DNA of 38,953 nucleotides from an uncultured Polycyclovorans sp. (GTDB lineage Bacteria; Pseudomonadota; Gammaproteobacteria; Nevskiales; Nevskiaceae): contig CAKZHZ010000043.1 of the NCBI GenBank assembly GCA_936928855.1, positions 1 to 38,953 on the forward strand, given 5' to 3'. This document shows, one piece after another, positions 16,958-25,341 of this stretch (the first letter of the stretch is position 1; each line of letters opens with the position of its first letter). The notes beneath the pieces are model-generated. The model saw nothing but the letters and a program-made list of their open reading frames with translations. It had not been told where the DNA came from and did not search any database. A program made the translations under genes and the position numbers.

Positions 16958-17851
16958 ATGCAGTACGACGTCATCATCGTGGGCGGCAGTTACGCCGGAC
17001 TCTCAGCGGCACTGCCCCTGGCACGGGCGCGACGGCGTGTGCTGGTGGTGGACGATGGACAGCGGCGCAACCGCTTCGCCACCCACGCCCACGGCCTGCT
17101 GACCCAGGACGGTCGCGATCCCGCCGCCATCGCCGCCGACGGCCGTCAGCAGCTGATGCGCTACCCCACCGTGACCTGGCGGGACGGTCGGGTGGTGTCC
17201 GCGCGGGCCGTCGTGGACGGATTCGTCATCGAGCTCAGCGGGCAGCCCGAGCAGACCACCCGGCGCCTCGTGCTCGCCACCGGCGTTCAGGACCGCCTGC
17301 CCGACCTGCCGGGGCTGGCGGACCGGTGGGGCCGCTCGGTGTTCCACTGCCCCTACTGCCACGGCTACGAGCTCCAACAGAGGCCCATCGGCGTGATCGC
17401 CACCTCCGCGCTGGCCATGCACCAGGCGGCGCTGCTGCCCGATTGGGGCCCCACCACGCTGTTTCTCAATGACGCCCTGCAACCCGATGCCGATCAACAG
17501 GCCCTGCTCGCGCGCCGCGGCGTGCAGGTCGTCGAAGGTCCGGTGAAGGCCATCGAAGATCAGGCGACGGTGGTGCTGGCATCCGGCGCCCGACATGCGC
17601 TGCAGGGCCTGTTCGTGGCCGCCATGATCGACCTTCCCGGCGAGCTCATCGACGGCCTCGGCTGCGCACGGGATGACAGTCCGCTCGGCGCCACCGTCCG
17701 CGTCGGCCCCACCAAGGCCACCAGCGTGCCCGGTGTCTTCGCCTGCGGTGATCTGGCGCGCCCGGGCGGCTCGGTGCCCCTGGCGGTGGGCGATGGCGCC
17801 ATCGCCGGGGCGGCGGCCCATCAGTCGCTGGTCTTCGGCCTGCGCCCGTAG
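16958..17851 (+). CDS. Thioredoxin-reductase-like NAD(P)/FAD oxidoreductase
   Basis: A 297-residue flavoprotein of the TrxR-like group. FAD-binding VIIVGGSYAGLSAALPLARA is at residues 5-24, the redox pair Cys131/Cys134 is in VFHCPYCHGYEL, and a C-terminal FAD motif is in VPGVFACGDLARPGG. The NAD(P)-binding loop is degenerate: IGVIATSALAMHQAA lacks the GxGxxA of true thioredoxin reductase. It may therefore use another reductant or act on small thiols or quinols. The ATG at 16958 is preferred to an upstream one at 16940, since it places the FAD motif at the usual distance. Divergent from an Rrf2 regulator, suggesting control by thiol or electrophile stress. Confidence 0.85.
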   Translation: MQYDVIIVGGSYAGLSAALPLARARRRVLVVDDGQRRNRFATHAHGLLTQDGRDPAAIAADGRQQLMRYPTVTWRDGRVVSARAVVDGFVIELSGQPEQTTRRLVLATGVQDRLPDLPGLADRWGRSVFHCPYCHGYELQQRPIGVIATSALAMHQAALLPDWGPTTLFLNDALQPDADQQALLARRGVQVVEGPVKAIEDQATVVLASGARHALQGLFVAAMIDLPGELIDGLGCARDDSPLGATVRVGPTKATSVPGVFACGDLARPGGSVPLAVGDGAIAGAAAHQSLVFGLRP

Positions 17852-17862
17852 CGCGCCACGCC

Positions 17863-18525
17863 CTACTGCAAGCCGCCTTCGAGCAGGCTGACCAGCTCCA
17901 TGTGTCCGCGCTCGCGGGCAATGTCGGCTGCCGTCTTGCCATCCTCGGTTTTCAGCGTGCGATCCACGCCCCGCGCCAGCAACAACCGGCACAGGTTGGC
18001 AAAGCCACGCACCGCGGCGAGATGCAGGGCGGTCACCCCGCTGCCGCCAACATGATCCACCTCAGCGCCGAAACCGATCAGTAGCGGCGCCAGTTGCTCG
18101 CCGGCCGCGCCGGCCAGAGCGGCATGCATCGGCGTGTTCTGCATGGGGTTTTCGCTGATCGAGTCGATGGGGGCGCCAAGGCCAACCAGCACCAGTACCG
18201 CATCCCGGTTGCCAAAAAACGCGGCCAGGTGCAACGGTGTCCAGCCATCCGGGCTGTGGCGCCGGGCCGCATCGGCATCGGCCAGCAGCAGCTCGGCAAC
18301 CCGCCGCGTGTCATCCAGCGAGGCCGCCTCATGCAGATCCAGCGGCCGCAGTGGCCGCAACAGCGCCGCAATGTCGGGCGCGCCGTTGTACAAGGCAAAC
18401 ATCAACGGCGATATGCCGCCCGGCAGCGGTTCGGTGCCCTGGCTTTCATCTCGCGCGAGGGCGGCACGAGCGGCCTCCAGGTCACGGCTCTCGATTGCAA
18501 GCATCAGGGGACGAACGGCATTCAT
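17863..18525 (-). CDS. Ankyrin-repeat protein
   Basis: A 220-residue cytoplasmic protein made almost wholly of ankyrin repeats. Clear units are DGWTPLHLAAFFGNRDAVLVL, NTPMHAALAGAAGEQLAPLL, GVTALHLAAVRGFANLCRLL and GKTAADIARERGHMELVSLL. There is no signal peptide. The ATG at 18525 has a good GGGAG site six bases before it; an ATG further upstream lacks one. Such proteins bind other proteins, but the partner cannot be inferred. It converges on the flavoprotein gene with 11 bases between the stops. KatB-linked ankyrin proteins are known in pseudomonads, yet no catalase is near here. Confidence 0.85.
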   Translation of the reverse strand: MNAVRPLMLAIESRDLEAARAALARDESQGTEPLPGGISPLMFALYNGAPDIAALLRPLRPLDLHEAASLDDTRRVAELLLADADAARRHSPDGWTPLHLAAFFGNRDAVLVLVGLGAPIDSISENPMQNTPMHAALAGAAGEQLAPLLIGFGAEVDHVGGSGVTALHLAAVRGFANLCRLLLARGVDRTLKTEDGKTAADIARERGHMELVSLLEGGLQ

Positions 18526-18614
18526 GGGCGGCTCCCGGAAATGAGGCGCGGAGGCTACCGGGGATTCCCTCAATGCTCAACGCGTCCCATCTGTGGGACC
18601 GCCGCCCCCGGCAG

Positions 18615-18643
18615 TTGACGCCCCGCCCCGCGGTCACGATAAT
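18615..18643 (+). promoter_or_regulatory. Sigma-70 promoter of tRNA-Val with GC-rich discriminator
   Basis: TTGACG (18615-18620), 17-base spacer, GATAAT (18638-18643). The following bases TTCGCCCCCC form the GC-rich discriminator typical of stable-RNA promoters under stringent control. The tRNA begins at 18655. Confidence 0.85.
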
Positions 18644-18654
18644 TCGCCCCCCAC

Positions 18655-18729
18655 GGACGGTTAGCTCAGTGGTAGAGCATCGCCTTCACACGGCGGGGGT
18701 CACAAGTTCGAGCCTTGTACCGTCCACCA
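18655..18729 (+). tRNA. tRNA-Val (anticodon CAC)
   Basis: All arms fold in the 75-base sequence. The acceptor is GGACGGT/ACCGTCC, the D arm GCTC-AGTGGTA-GAGC, and the anticodon arm TCGCC-TTCACAC-GGCGG with anticodon CAC. The T arm is ACAAG-TTCGAGC-CTTGT, and discriminator A plus an encoded CCA end the gene. It reads GTG valine codons, which are common in GC-rich genomes. It has its own promoter and terminator. Confidence 0.96.
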
Positions 18730-18745
18730 GATTCACCGAAGTCCG

Positions 18746-18778
18746 AGCCCCGGTTGTCGCCGACAACCGGGGCTTTTT
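18746..18778 (+). terminator. Intrinsic terminator of tRNA-Val
   Basis: Long near-perfect stem AGCCCCGGTTGTC / GACAACCGGGGCT with a three-base loop followed by TTTT, 17 bases after the tRNA. Confidence 0.92.
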
Positions 18779-18844
18779 CGTGGCCACGGACGGTGCACTT
18801 GCCCGTATGATCAAAGCCTCACCCGGCCTGGAACCCGCCACGGC

Positions 18845-20530
18845 ATGTCTCTTCGCGCGCTGTCTCTCCCCCTGCTGCTCCTGAGCCTGGTCCTGGGCGC
18901 CTGCGACGGGGGCGCGGGCGGCGGTGGCACCGAGGGGGGGCGGCTCGAAGGTCGCGTCAGTGGTCTCAGCACCACGGGCCTGACCCTGCAGCTGGGCCAG
19001 GCGACGCTGCCGATCACGCCCGGTCAGGACGACTTCGCCACGCAACCCCTGCCACTGAACACCCGCTACCAGCTCACCGTGGCACAGCAACCCGATGGAC
19101 AGCGCTGCGCCGTGTTCCGCGGCAGCGGCCGCCTCGACACGCCGGAGCCTGTCACGGATGTCCGTGTGGTGTGCGCCCGCTGCCGAGAGGATCTGGTGCC
19201 GGTATTCGAGACCCCCACAGTCGTGGCCGACCCCGTCAGCAAGCGCCTGCATCTCGTGGACATCTGCAACGAGCGCCTGCAGATCCGCGGCGTCAACGAT
19301 CAGTTCATTGAGCGGTATGGCCCCGCGTTTGACCTGTTCACCGACGACAACCTGCAGGCGGTGACCGGCGCGCAGCGCCGCGCCGGCGCCAACGCCATCC
19401 GCATCGTCTGGTACCCGGATGGTGGCCCCCGCGATCCAGACCTGGACGGGGATCGGATCGGTGATGTGTTCGGCGGCTCCGTGGCCGCCCTGGACCGTCG
19501 CATCCAGGCCGTGGTGGACCACGGCATGCTGCCGATACTCGACATCCACGATTACACCGGCGCAGACCTCACCGGCATCGACGACGACAGCCTCGATCCC
19601 GACGACCCGCTCAACCGCACCGTGCGCTGGCTGTTGCGTGAGGATGTCCGCGCCGTGCTCGACCGTCACGCTGCCTACCTGGTGCTCAACCTCCTCAACG
19701 AAGCCGGCACCTGCTACCTGCAGGCCGAGCAGGACAGCGACCCGCTGTTCAACAACTGCACCGACACCGAGCGCTTCGGCTTCCGCAACGCCTATCGCGA
19801 TGCCCTGTCGCGCCTGCGCGCTGCCGGCCTGCGGCTGCCGGTGATCATCGACGCTCCCGACTTCGGACAGAGCCTCGAAGTCTTGCGTCGGGTCGGCGCC
19901 CAGTTGATGGAAAGCGACGACATCGATCCCGACACTGCCGGCGCCCAGCACAATCTGATGTTCAGCGCGCATCCCTACTGGTTCCGTTACCCGCCGGGCC
20001 GGGTCGATGGCAGCGATGGCTTCGACGCCGAGGAACTCCGTGCCCACCGGGATGAGCTGCGCTGCGCGGTGGGCCTGACCCGCGAGGGCGGCGCGCCCTG
20101 CGGGACACCTGCAAACCTCGCACTCCTGCTCGGGGAAGTGGCCAGCACCCAGGACGGCGCCGAAGGCGAAAGCCTGCCGCTGCCCTATCGCAATATCCTC
20201 GATACCGCCGTGGGGCTGGATATCGACTTCCTGTACTGGACCTGGTTCAACGACTTCGACGCCGAACGCACCCTGACCCGGGTCACACAGCCACCGCAGG
20301 GTGACTGCCTGCCGGTGACGCCACCGGAACGGAACAATTGCGGTCTGTATCGGGACGGGCTGCCGGATTTCCCCGGCAGCGATCTCACCGCGTTCGGCCG
20401 TGACGCCGTCTTCGGCTTGCCGGAAGGTGCCGACGAGGATGCCCTGCCCGCCCCCTACCGACTGGGGGCCGCCCCCCGCAGCTTCAGCATGGCGGCGCGG
20501 GATCGTCACGCCATCACGCCCTTCCCCTGA
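18845..20530 (+). CDS. Secreted lipoprotein with GH5-like glycoside hydrolase domain
   Basis: A 561-residue protein with a lipoprotein signal (LLLLSLVLGAC, lipidated Cys20), a Gly-rich linker, a ~100-residue N-terminal beta domain and a TIM barrel of the cellulase/GH5 type. Expected marks are present: ANAIRIVWYPDGG, LPILDIHDYTG, the acid/base Glu286 in LVLNLLNEAG, SAHPYW, the nucleophile candidate Glu431 in LLLGEVAST, and YWTWFNDFD. Aspartate-rich loops (DPDLDGDRIGD) suggest bound calcium. The polysaccharide or glycolipid substrate is unknown. It starts a run of three lipoprotein hydrolases. Nothing else carbohydrate-related lies nearby, so a lipid-linked or host glycan is as likely as cellulose. 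Confidence 0.78.
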   Translation: MSLRALSLPLLLLSLVLGACDGGAGGGGTEGGRLEGRVSGLSTTGLTLQLGQATLPITPGQDDFATQPLPLNTRYQLTVAQQPDGQRCAVFRGSGRLDTPEPVTDVRVVCARCREDLVPVFETPTVVADPVSKRLHLVDICNERLQIRGVNDQFIERYGPAFDLFTDDNLQAVTGAQRRAGANAIRIVWYPDGGPRDPDLDGDRIGDVFGGSVAALDRRIQAVVDHGMLPILDIHDYTGADLTGIDDDSLDPDDPLNRTVRWLLREDVRAVLDRHAAYLVLNLLNEAGTCYLQAEQDSDPLFNNCTDTERFGFRNAYRDALSRLRAAGLRLPVIIDAPDFGQSLEVLRRVGAQLMESDDIDPDTAGAQHNLMFSAHPYWFRYPPGRVDGSDGFDAEELRAHRDELRCAVGLTREGGAPCGTPANLALLLGEVASTQDGAEGESLPLPYRNILDTAVGLDIDFLYWTWFNDFDAERTLTRVTQPPQGDCLPVTPPERNNCGLYRDGLPDFPGSDLTAFGRDAVFGLPEGADEDALPAPYRLGAAPRSFSMAARDRHAITPFP

Positions 20531-20532
20531 CG

Positions 20533-20564
20533 CAAAAAAGCCCCCGGGCGGATGCCCGGGGGCT
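20533..20564 (-). terminator. Intrinsic terminator of the amidase gene
   Basis: 11-bp stem AGCCCCCGGGC/GCCCGGGGGCT with a 4-base loop. On the minus strand it is followed by a run of six T residues (A-run at 20534-20539 on plus). It may also weakly stop the convergent GH5 gene. Confidence 0.88.
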
Positions 20565-20579
20565 TGCGGCCTGCCGGCG

Positions 20580-22271
20580 TTACTGCAGTTCCGGCGTCAT
20601 CGTCGGCGGCTGACGGGGTTGTGCCACCTGCTCGAAGGCGTAGGCGATCTTGATCAACGTGGCCTCGTCGAACTCCCGCGCCAGCATCTCCAGCCCCACC
20701 GGCTGGGCCGGACTGATCTCTTCGGTCACATCGCTGGTCATGCCCGCGGGGATGGTCAATGCCGGATACCCGGAGAACGGACTCAGACGGTTGTTGCTGC
20801 CTGCACTCGGGGAACCGCCGAGACTGCCGGCCAACCCGGTCAACGCGGGATAGAGCAGCACGTCATAGGGCTCGCCAGCCGGACGTCCGCTGGCATCGAT
20901 GTTGTCGAGTGCCTGCAGAACGCGAGGGCGGACGAATGCCGGACGCTCTTCCGTGTTGCGGATGTAGGTCTCGTCGGTCGACAGGTCCACATCCAGGTTG
21001 TTGCGGCCCGCAATGCTGTTGGTATTGCGACTCAGGTAGAGCCCGCTGTCCTGAAAGGCCTGGTAGGTCCGGACATGCCCGTCCAGATCGCTGGTCCACG
21101 CCTGCAGGTAGGCTTCCAGGTCGCGGGCAAACTGGCGGCTCGACAAGGAGCTGTAGCGCGACAGGATGGTGCTGACATCGGGGATTTCGACGTCCTCGAT
21201 GATGGCGCCTGCGGCCTCCATTTTTTCCAGTGCCTGGTCCAGCACCATCTGCACAATCGCGTTGTCGCCATTGCCGTTGCCAAACAGGCTGCGGAGAACG
21301 CCGATGCGCGCACCTTTGAGTCCTTCCGCATCCAGGTAGGCGGTATAGGTCACCGGCACCTTGGTCATCGCCTGGTACTCACCAGCCGATCCCACCAGCG
21401 GTGCGTCGATATCAAACGCAGAGCGCTGCCCGGAATACGGCGAAGCATCGAAACCCACCATGGCATCCAGGGCCAGTGCACAGTCTTCCACCGTGCGACA
21501 CATCGGCCCACCGGTATCCTGGAAACTGGCCAGCGGCATGATGCCGTCCTGGCTCAGCAGTCGCAGGCTGGGACGAATGCCCACCAGGCCGCCCAGTCCG
21601 GAGGGCACTCGGATGGAACCTCCGGTATCACTCCCGGTTCCGATGATGGCAAGACTAGCTGCAATGGCGGTACCCGTCCCCGACGAGGAGCCGCCTGCAC
21701 CCTTGGTGGCATCGTAGGCGTTCTTGACCAGCCCCCCGACGGAGCTCTCGCCGCGGAAGCCGAAGGCGAACTCATCCATGTTGGCCTTGCCGAGAATGAT
21801 GGCGCCCGCGTCGCGCAACCGGCCGATGCTGTAGGCATCCTCGGTCGGCTGGTTGAACTCGAATACCAGACCGCCGCCCGTGGTCGGCATGTCAAAGGTG
21901 TTGAAGTTGTCCTTGGGCAGGACCGGCACACAGTAGAGCGGACCGTCAATGCCCATGACCGGGAACTGAAGATCCTTTTCGCGTGCGGCGTCGAGCGCCG
22001 TGGGGTTGACCGCAATCACGCTGCGCAACGCCAGTTCGGAGTCCTCCGCGTCATAGGCCTCGATACGGTCGATATACCCCTGCACCACCGCTTCGCAGGT
22101 GATGGTGCCGGCCTCAAGCGCCGCATGCAGACTCTTCACCGAGCCCTCGACAAAACTGAACTCCGGAGGCGGAGGCGGAGGTGGCGCGCCGGAGCCGGAA
22201 TCGCTGTCGCAGGCCGACAGGGCAAAACAGGCGAGCAGACCCATGGTCATGGGGTGAAGGGTTCGAATCAT
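20580..22271 (-). CDS. Amidase-signature lipoprotein
   Basis: A 563-residue hydrolase with a lipoprotein signal (GLLACFALSAC) and a Pro-rich linker. The Ser-cisSer-Lys triad of the amidase signature family is complete: Lys120 in PVLPKDNFNT, cis-Ser195 in GAGGSSSGTGTA, and nucleophile Ser219 in GSDTGGSIRVPS. The spacing (75 and 24 residues) equals that of fatty acid amide hydrolase. It is not GatA: it is exported and stands alone, without gatC or gatB. Substrates of exported relatives include amides, N-acyl amino acids and aryl amides. The ATG at 22271 has AGGT before it and gives the lipobox; the open frame continues upstream without support. Confidence 0.88.
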   Translation of the reverse strand: MIRTLHPMTMGLLACFALSACDSDSGSGAPPPPPPPEFSFVEGSVKSLHAALEAGTITCEAVVQGYIDRIEAYDAEDSELALRSVIAVNPTALDAAREKDLQFPVMGIDGPLYCVPVLPKDNFNTFDMPTTGGGLVFEFNQPTEDAYSIGRLRDAGAIILGKANMDEFAFGFRGESSVGGLVKNAYDATKGAGGSSSGTGTAIAASLAIIGTGSDTGGSIRVPSGLGGLVGIRPSLRLLSQDGIMPLASFQDTGGPMCRTVEDCALALDAMVGFDASPYSGQRSAFDIDAPLVGSAGEYQAMTKVPVTYTAYLDAEGLKGARIGVLRSLFGNGNGDNAIVQMVLDQALEKMEAAGAIIEDVEIPDVSTILSRYSSLSSRQFARDLEAYLQAWTSDLDGHVRTYQAFQDSGLYLSRNTNSIAGRNNLDVDLSTDETYIRNTEERPAFVRPRVLQALDNIDASGRPAGEPYDVLLYPALTGLAGSLGGSPSAGSNNRLSPFSGYPALTIPAGMTSDVTEEISPAQPVGLEMLAREFDEATLIKIAYAFEQVAQPRQPPTMTPELQ

Positions 22272-22370
22272 TTTGACCTCGCTGTCAAAGGAGCTGGGAA
22301 ACGCCAGAGCCCGACGCAGCCTCAACAGGGCAAGGAACAGGCCACCTTTTAGCGGAGCGTCAAGTGATTG

Positions 22371-22390
22371 ATTCATGACGAATTCATGAC
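22371..22390. repeat. Direct repeat ATTCATGAC x2 in a divergent intergenic region
   Basis: The 307 bases between the amidase and the next lipoprotein gene hold two ATTCATGAC copies at 22371-22379 and 22382-22390, an 11-base period (one helical turn). This is a possible regulator site. I find no convincing promoter hexamers and no gene in the rest of the region. Confidence 0.35.
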
Positions 22391-22578
22391 ATTTGCCCTC
22401 GCAGCGCACCGCACCGTGCCGATGCATCTGATTCACCACGGGGCCCCATGCGCCGCAATAGCGCGTCGCAACGCATGCTGGGCGGGCGTGGGAAATCCAT
22501 CCCAATTGCGCGGCGCGCCCGTCCATCAATGGTCAGATAACGCAAAAAGAGACATCAATATCTGGAGGAGTGATTCCC

Positions 22579-24849
22579 ATGCCGACGTCCCGTCGCACGG
22601 TGGCGCTGTTGCTGAGCCTGATTCTGGTCGCCTGCGGCGACACCGCACCGCTGACGGCGCCTTCGCCCGCCAGTCAATCGAACCCACACAACCCCTACGC
22701 GGTGGCCGCCCGAGCCCCCGCCGCCCCGCGCTACCGGCTCGCCAATACCTGCGTAACCCTCCATGACGATGATGGTGGCCACCTGGCGGCCTTCCCTGAC
22801 GGCAGCCTGGCGATGGTGAACGGCGCGTCACCCGAGCCCACGCCTTTCTTCCTCCGACCCACCACACTGGGGCAATACCTCTTCTTCGGTCCCGACGAAC
22901 GCTTCCTTACACTGGCGGCACGTGCGGACGAGCTGGCGGCAGGCCTGGAAGGGGTGGTTGCCCAGCTCGGCTACACCGTATCCGGCGTCGGCGACCTTCT
23001 GGAAATCACACCCGCTGTCGCCCCGCCATCCGAACTCGTCAACACCTTGGGGGATCTGGTGGTCTCGCTGGGGGGCACGCTGTCCGGGGTCCTGGTGTCG
23101 GGCTCACGCAGTCTCGTGATGCAGTCGCACCCGGTCGAGGGTGCCGAATGGACCTTGCGCGAGGACGGGGATGCCTTCCTCGTGGACAACACGCTGACCG
23201 GCACCGGGCTGCAGGTTGAGGGCGGCGCCACCCGGTTTCGCTTTGCCCCCGCACAGGGCTGCAGCCCGTTCCCGGAAGCCGAGCTCAACGCCGAGGGCAC
23301 GCCCTTCTCGGGGACCCTGCCCGACGGCAGCGTGTTCGGTTATGCGGAAACACACATGCATCTCGGCGGCACGGAAATGTTTGGCGGCAAGCTGGGCTAC
23401 GGGCGCCCCTTCCACAAGTTCGGCATCCCGCATGCGCTGGGTGACTGTGCGGTACACCACGGGCCCGGCGGGGTCCTTGGCGTCCTCGATACCGCTGTCG
23501 ACCCCGAGCAGGGGCTTCCCCCGCACGACACCGAAGGATGGCCGCACTATCGCGACTGGCCGAGCTGGGGCAGCCAGATTCATCACCAGACCTACCATCG
23601 CTGGCTGGAGCGGGCATGGATGGGCGGACTGCGCCTGATGGTGAATCACCTCGTTTCCAACGAAGGGCTCTGCCTGATATGGCCCGTGAAAGGAACGGAC
23701 TGCAATGAAATGGAGAATATCGAGCTGCAGCGTCAGCTGACCCTGGATCTGCAGGACTACATCGACGCGCAGGCGGGCGGCCCGGGCAAGGGGTTCTTCC
23801 GTATCGTGTACTCCCCAACCGAGGCGCGACACGCCATCGAAGCGGGCCAGATGGCCGTGATCCTGGGAACCGAGAACGAGAAGATCTTCAACTGCGGCGA
23901 GTTTCTGGATCACCCCGACTGCTCGGTCACCGACATCGATCGCGAACTGAACGCCTGGTGGGACCGCGGCATTCGCGCCATCTTTCCGATTCACCTTGTG
24001 GACAACGCCTTCGGCGGCGCCCGCCTGACCGACGACCCATTCCTGTTCCAGCTCTACAACGTCGCCAACATCGTCGACACCGGTCACCCGTTCGCTGGCG
24101 TTCCCTGCGAAGCGCCGGACACCCTGGCGCCGGGCGAGGCACAGGTCGACTCGCGGGGGATCTTCGACACCGTGCTCACGCTGCTTGTGCAGCCGCAACC
24201 CCTTCCGCCACTGACCGGGTGTCGCCGCAATGGCCGGGGTCTGACGCCGTTGGGGGAGTATTTCATTCACAGGCTGATTGATCGTGGCGTGATGATCGAG
24301 ACCGATCACACCGGCGTGCTGGCGCGCAACCGCATCTTCGATATCGCCGAAGCACGCGGGGTGCCGGTGTTCTCCGGCCACACCGGCTCGGTTTCCATCG
24401 CGGAGAAAGACAGCGACCGCATCCTGCAGACCGGCGGCATCATTTCCAATCTGCCCGACGATCCGTCTCCGGTGACTGTCGCCTTCATTCAGGAGCTCGA
24501 GTCCCTGTATCGCACGCTGCACGGCCACACTGACGGACTGTCCACCGGACTCGGCTCCGACATCAACGGCATTCACAACCAGCCGCCTCCCCGACCGGAC
24601 GCGGACAGCCGCCCGCTCCGCTACCCCTTCCGTTCCTATGACGGGCAGGTGGTGTTCGAGCGTCAGGTGACCGGCGAGCGGGTGTTCGATCTCAACGCCG
24701 ACGGCGTCGCGCATTACGGACTCTACCCGGACTACCTCGCCGACATGCAGATGCAGCCCGGCGGAGACGCCGCGTTGCGCTACCTGTTCCGCTCGGCGGA
24801 GGGATATCTGCAGGCCTGGACGCGCGTCTGGGAGGCTGCCCAGCCGTGA
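22579..24849 (+). CDS. Lipoprotein, metal-dependent hydrolase of the amidohydrolase / M19 dipeptidase type
   Basis: A 756-residue exported protein with a lipobox (LLLSLILVACG). An N-terminal ~230-residue beta-rich domain of unknown kind precedes a catalytic domain with the amidohydrolase metal pattern: His259 and His261 in AETHMHLGG, then AVILGTENEKI, IFPIHLVDNAFGG, IETDHTGVLARN, PVFSGHTGS and STGLGSDINGIHNQP. The DHTG, SGHT and GSDINGI segments resemble renal-dipeptidase (M19) enzymes, but the overall length and insertions are atypical. The ATG at 22579 is chosen because GGAGGAG lies 8 bases upstream; a GTG at 22570 overlaps that site. Divergent from the amidase lipoprotein. Substrate unknown, perhaps a dipeptide, lactone or cyclic amide. 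Confidence 0.75.
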   Translation: MPTSRRTVALLLSLILVACGDTAPLTAPSPASQSNPHNPYAVAARAPAAPRYRLANTCVTLHDDDGGHLAAFPDGSLAMVNGASPEPTPFFLRPTTLGQYLFFGPDERFLTLAARADELAAGLEGVVAQLGYTVSGVGDLLEITPAVAPPSELVNTLGDLVVSLGGTLSGVLVSGSRSLVMQSHPVEGAEWTLREDGDAFLVDNTLTGTGLQVEGGATRFRFAPAQGCSPFPEAELNAEGTPFSGTLPDGSVFGYAETHMHLGGTEMFGGKLGYGRPFHKFGIPHALGDCAVHHGPGGVLGVLDTAVDPEQGLPPHDTEGWPHYRDWPSWGSQIHHQTYHRWLERAWMGGLRLMVNHLVSNEGLCLIWPVKGTDCNEMENIELQRQLTLDLQDYIDAQAGGPGKGFFRIVYSPTEARHAIEAGQMAVILGTENEKIFNCGEFLDHPDCSVTDIDRELNAWWDRGIRAIFPIHLVDNAFGGARLTDDPFLFQLYNVANIVDTGHPFAGVPCEAPDTLAPGEAQVDSRGIFDTVLTLLVQPQPLPPLTGCRRNGRGLTPLGEYFIHRLIDRGVMIETDHTGVLARNRIFDIAEARGVPVFSGHTGSVSIAEKDSDRILQTGGIISNLPDDPSPVTVAFIQELESLYRTLHGHTDGLSTGLGSDINGIHNQPPPRPDADSRPLRYPFRSYDGQVVFERQVTGERVFDLNADGVAHYGLYPDYLADMQMQPGGDAALRYLFRSAEGYLQAWTRVWEAAQP

Positions 24850-24855
24850 TACCGC

Positions 24856-25260
24856 TCAGCCGACCTGCCGCAGCCAGTCCTGGAGGTTGTAGTAGTTGCT
24901 GACCCGGGCCACCCGGCCGTCCCGAAGCTCGAAGAACGCGCCGCCCGGCAGCGAATAGGTCTGTCCGGCGGCCTCGGGCAGGCCCGTATCCGTGCGCAGG
25001 TACGTGCCATTGACGGTGAACTCCGCCGCGGCCCGGTTTCGGTCCTCGCCGAACATCAGCGTTATGTCCACGATCTGCTCCCGGTAACACGTGGCCATGC
25101 GGCGCATGAAGGCAGCGAACGCCTCACGTCCGACTTCGCGCCCACCCTGATTGAGGTCGTGCACGACATCCTCCGTCAGCAGCGCCAGAAACGCCGGCCA
25201 GTCCTCGCGATTGAAGGCGGCGTAGTAGGCCTCAAGCACTCGGCGGTTGTGTTCCAACAT
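24856..25260 (-). CDS. Ketosteroid-isomerase-related (SnoaL/NTF2-fold) protein
   Basis: A 134-residue cone-shaped alpha+beta fold protein: VLEAYYAAFNREDWPAFLALLTEDVVHDLNQGG, REAFAAFMRRM, and the closing strands GGAFFELRDGRVARVSNYYNLQDWLRQVG. This matches the family annotated as ketosteroid isomerase-related. The usual catalytic Asp of true steroid delta-isomerase cannot be placed with confidence, so the activity is open. It converges on the lipoprotein gene (6 bases between the stops) and is divergent from purU. Confidence 0.82.
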   Translation of the reverse strand: MLEHNRRVLEAYYAAFNREDWPAFLALLTEDVVHDLNQGGREVGREAFAAFMRRMATCYREQIVDITLMFGEDRNRAAAEFTVNGTYLRTDTGLPEAAGQTYSLPGGAFFELRDGRVARVSNYYNLQDWLRQVG

Positions 25261-25341
25261 GGTCAGGTCATTCGTTCAGGTGCGAACGGCACTGTAGCGC
25301 GAAGTCCTCACCGTCGCGCGCCACGCGGACGAAGGACTATC

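Noticed and set aside
20580..22271. GatA subunit of Glu-tRNA amidotransferase
   Set aside because: The protein has a lipoprotein signal and a Pro-rich linker and lacks gatB/gatC neighbours, so it is an exported amidase.
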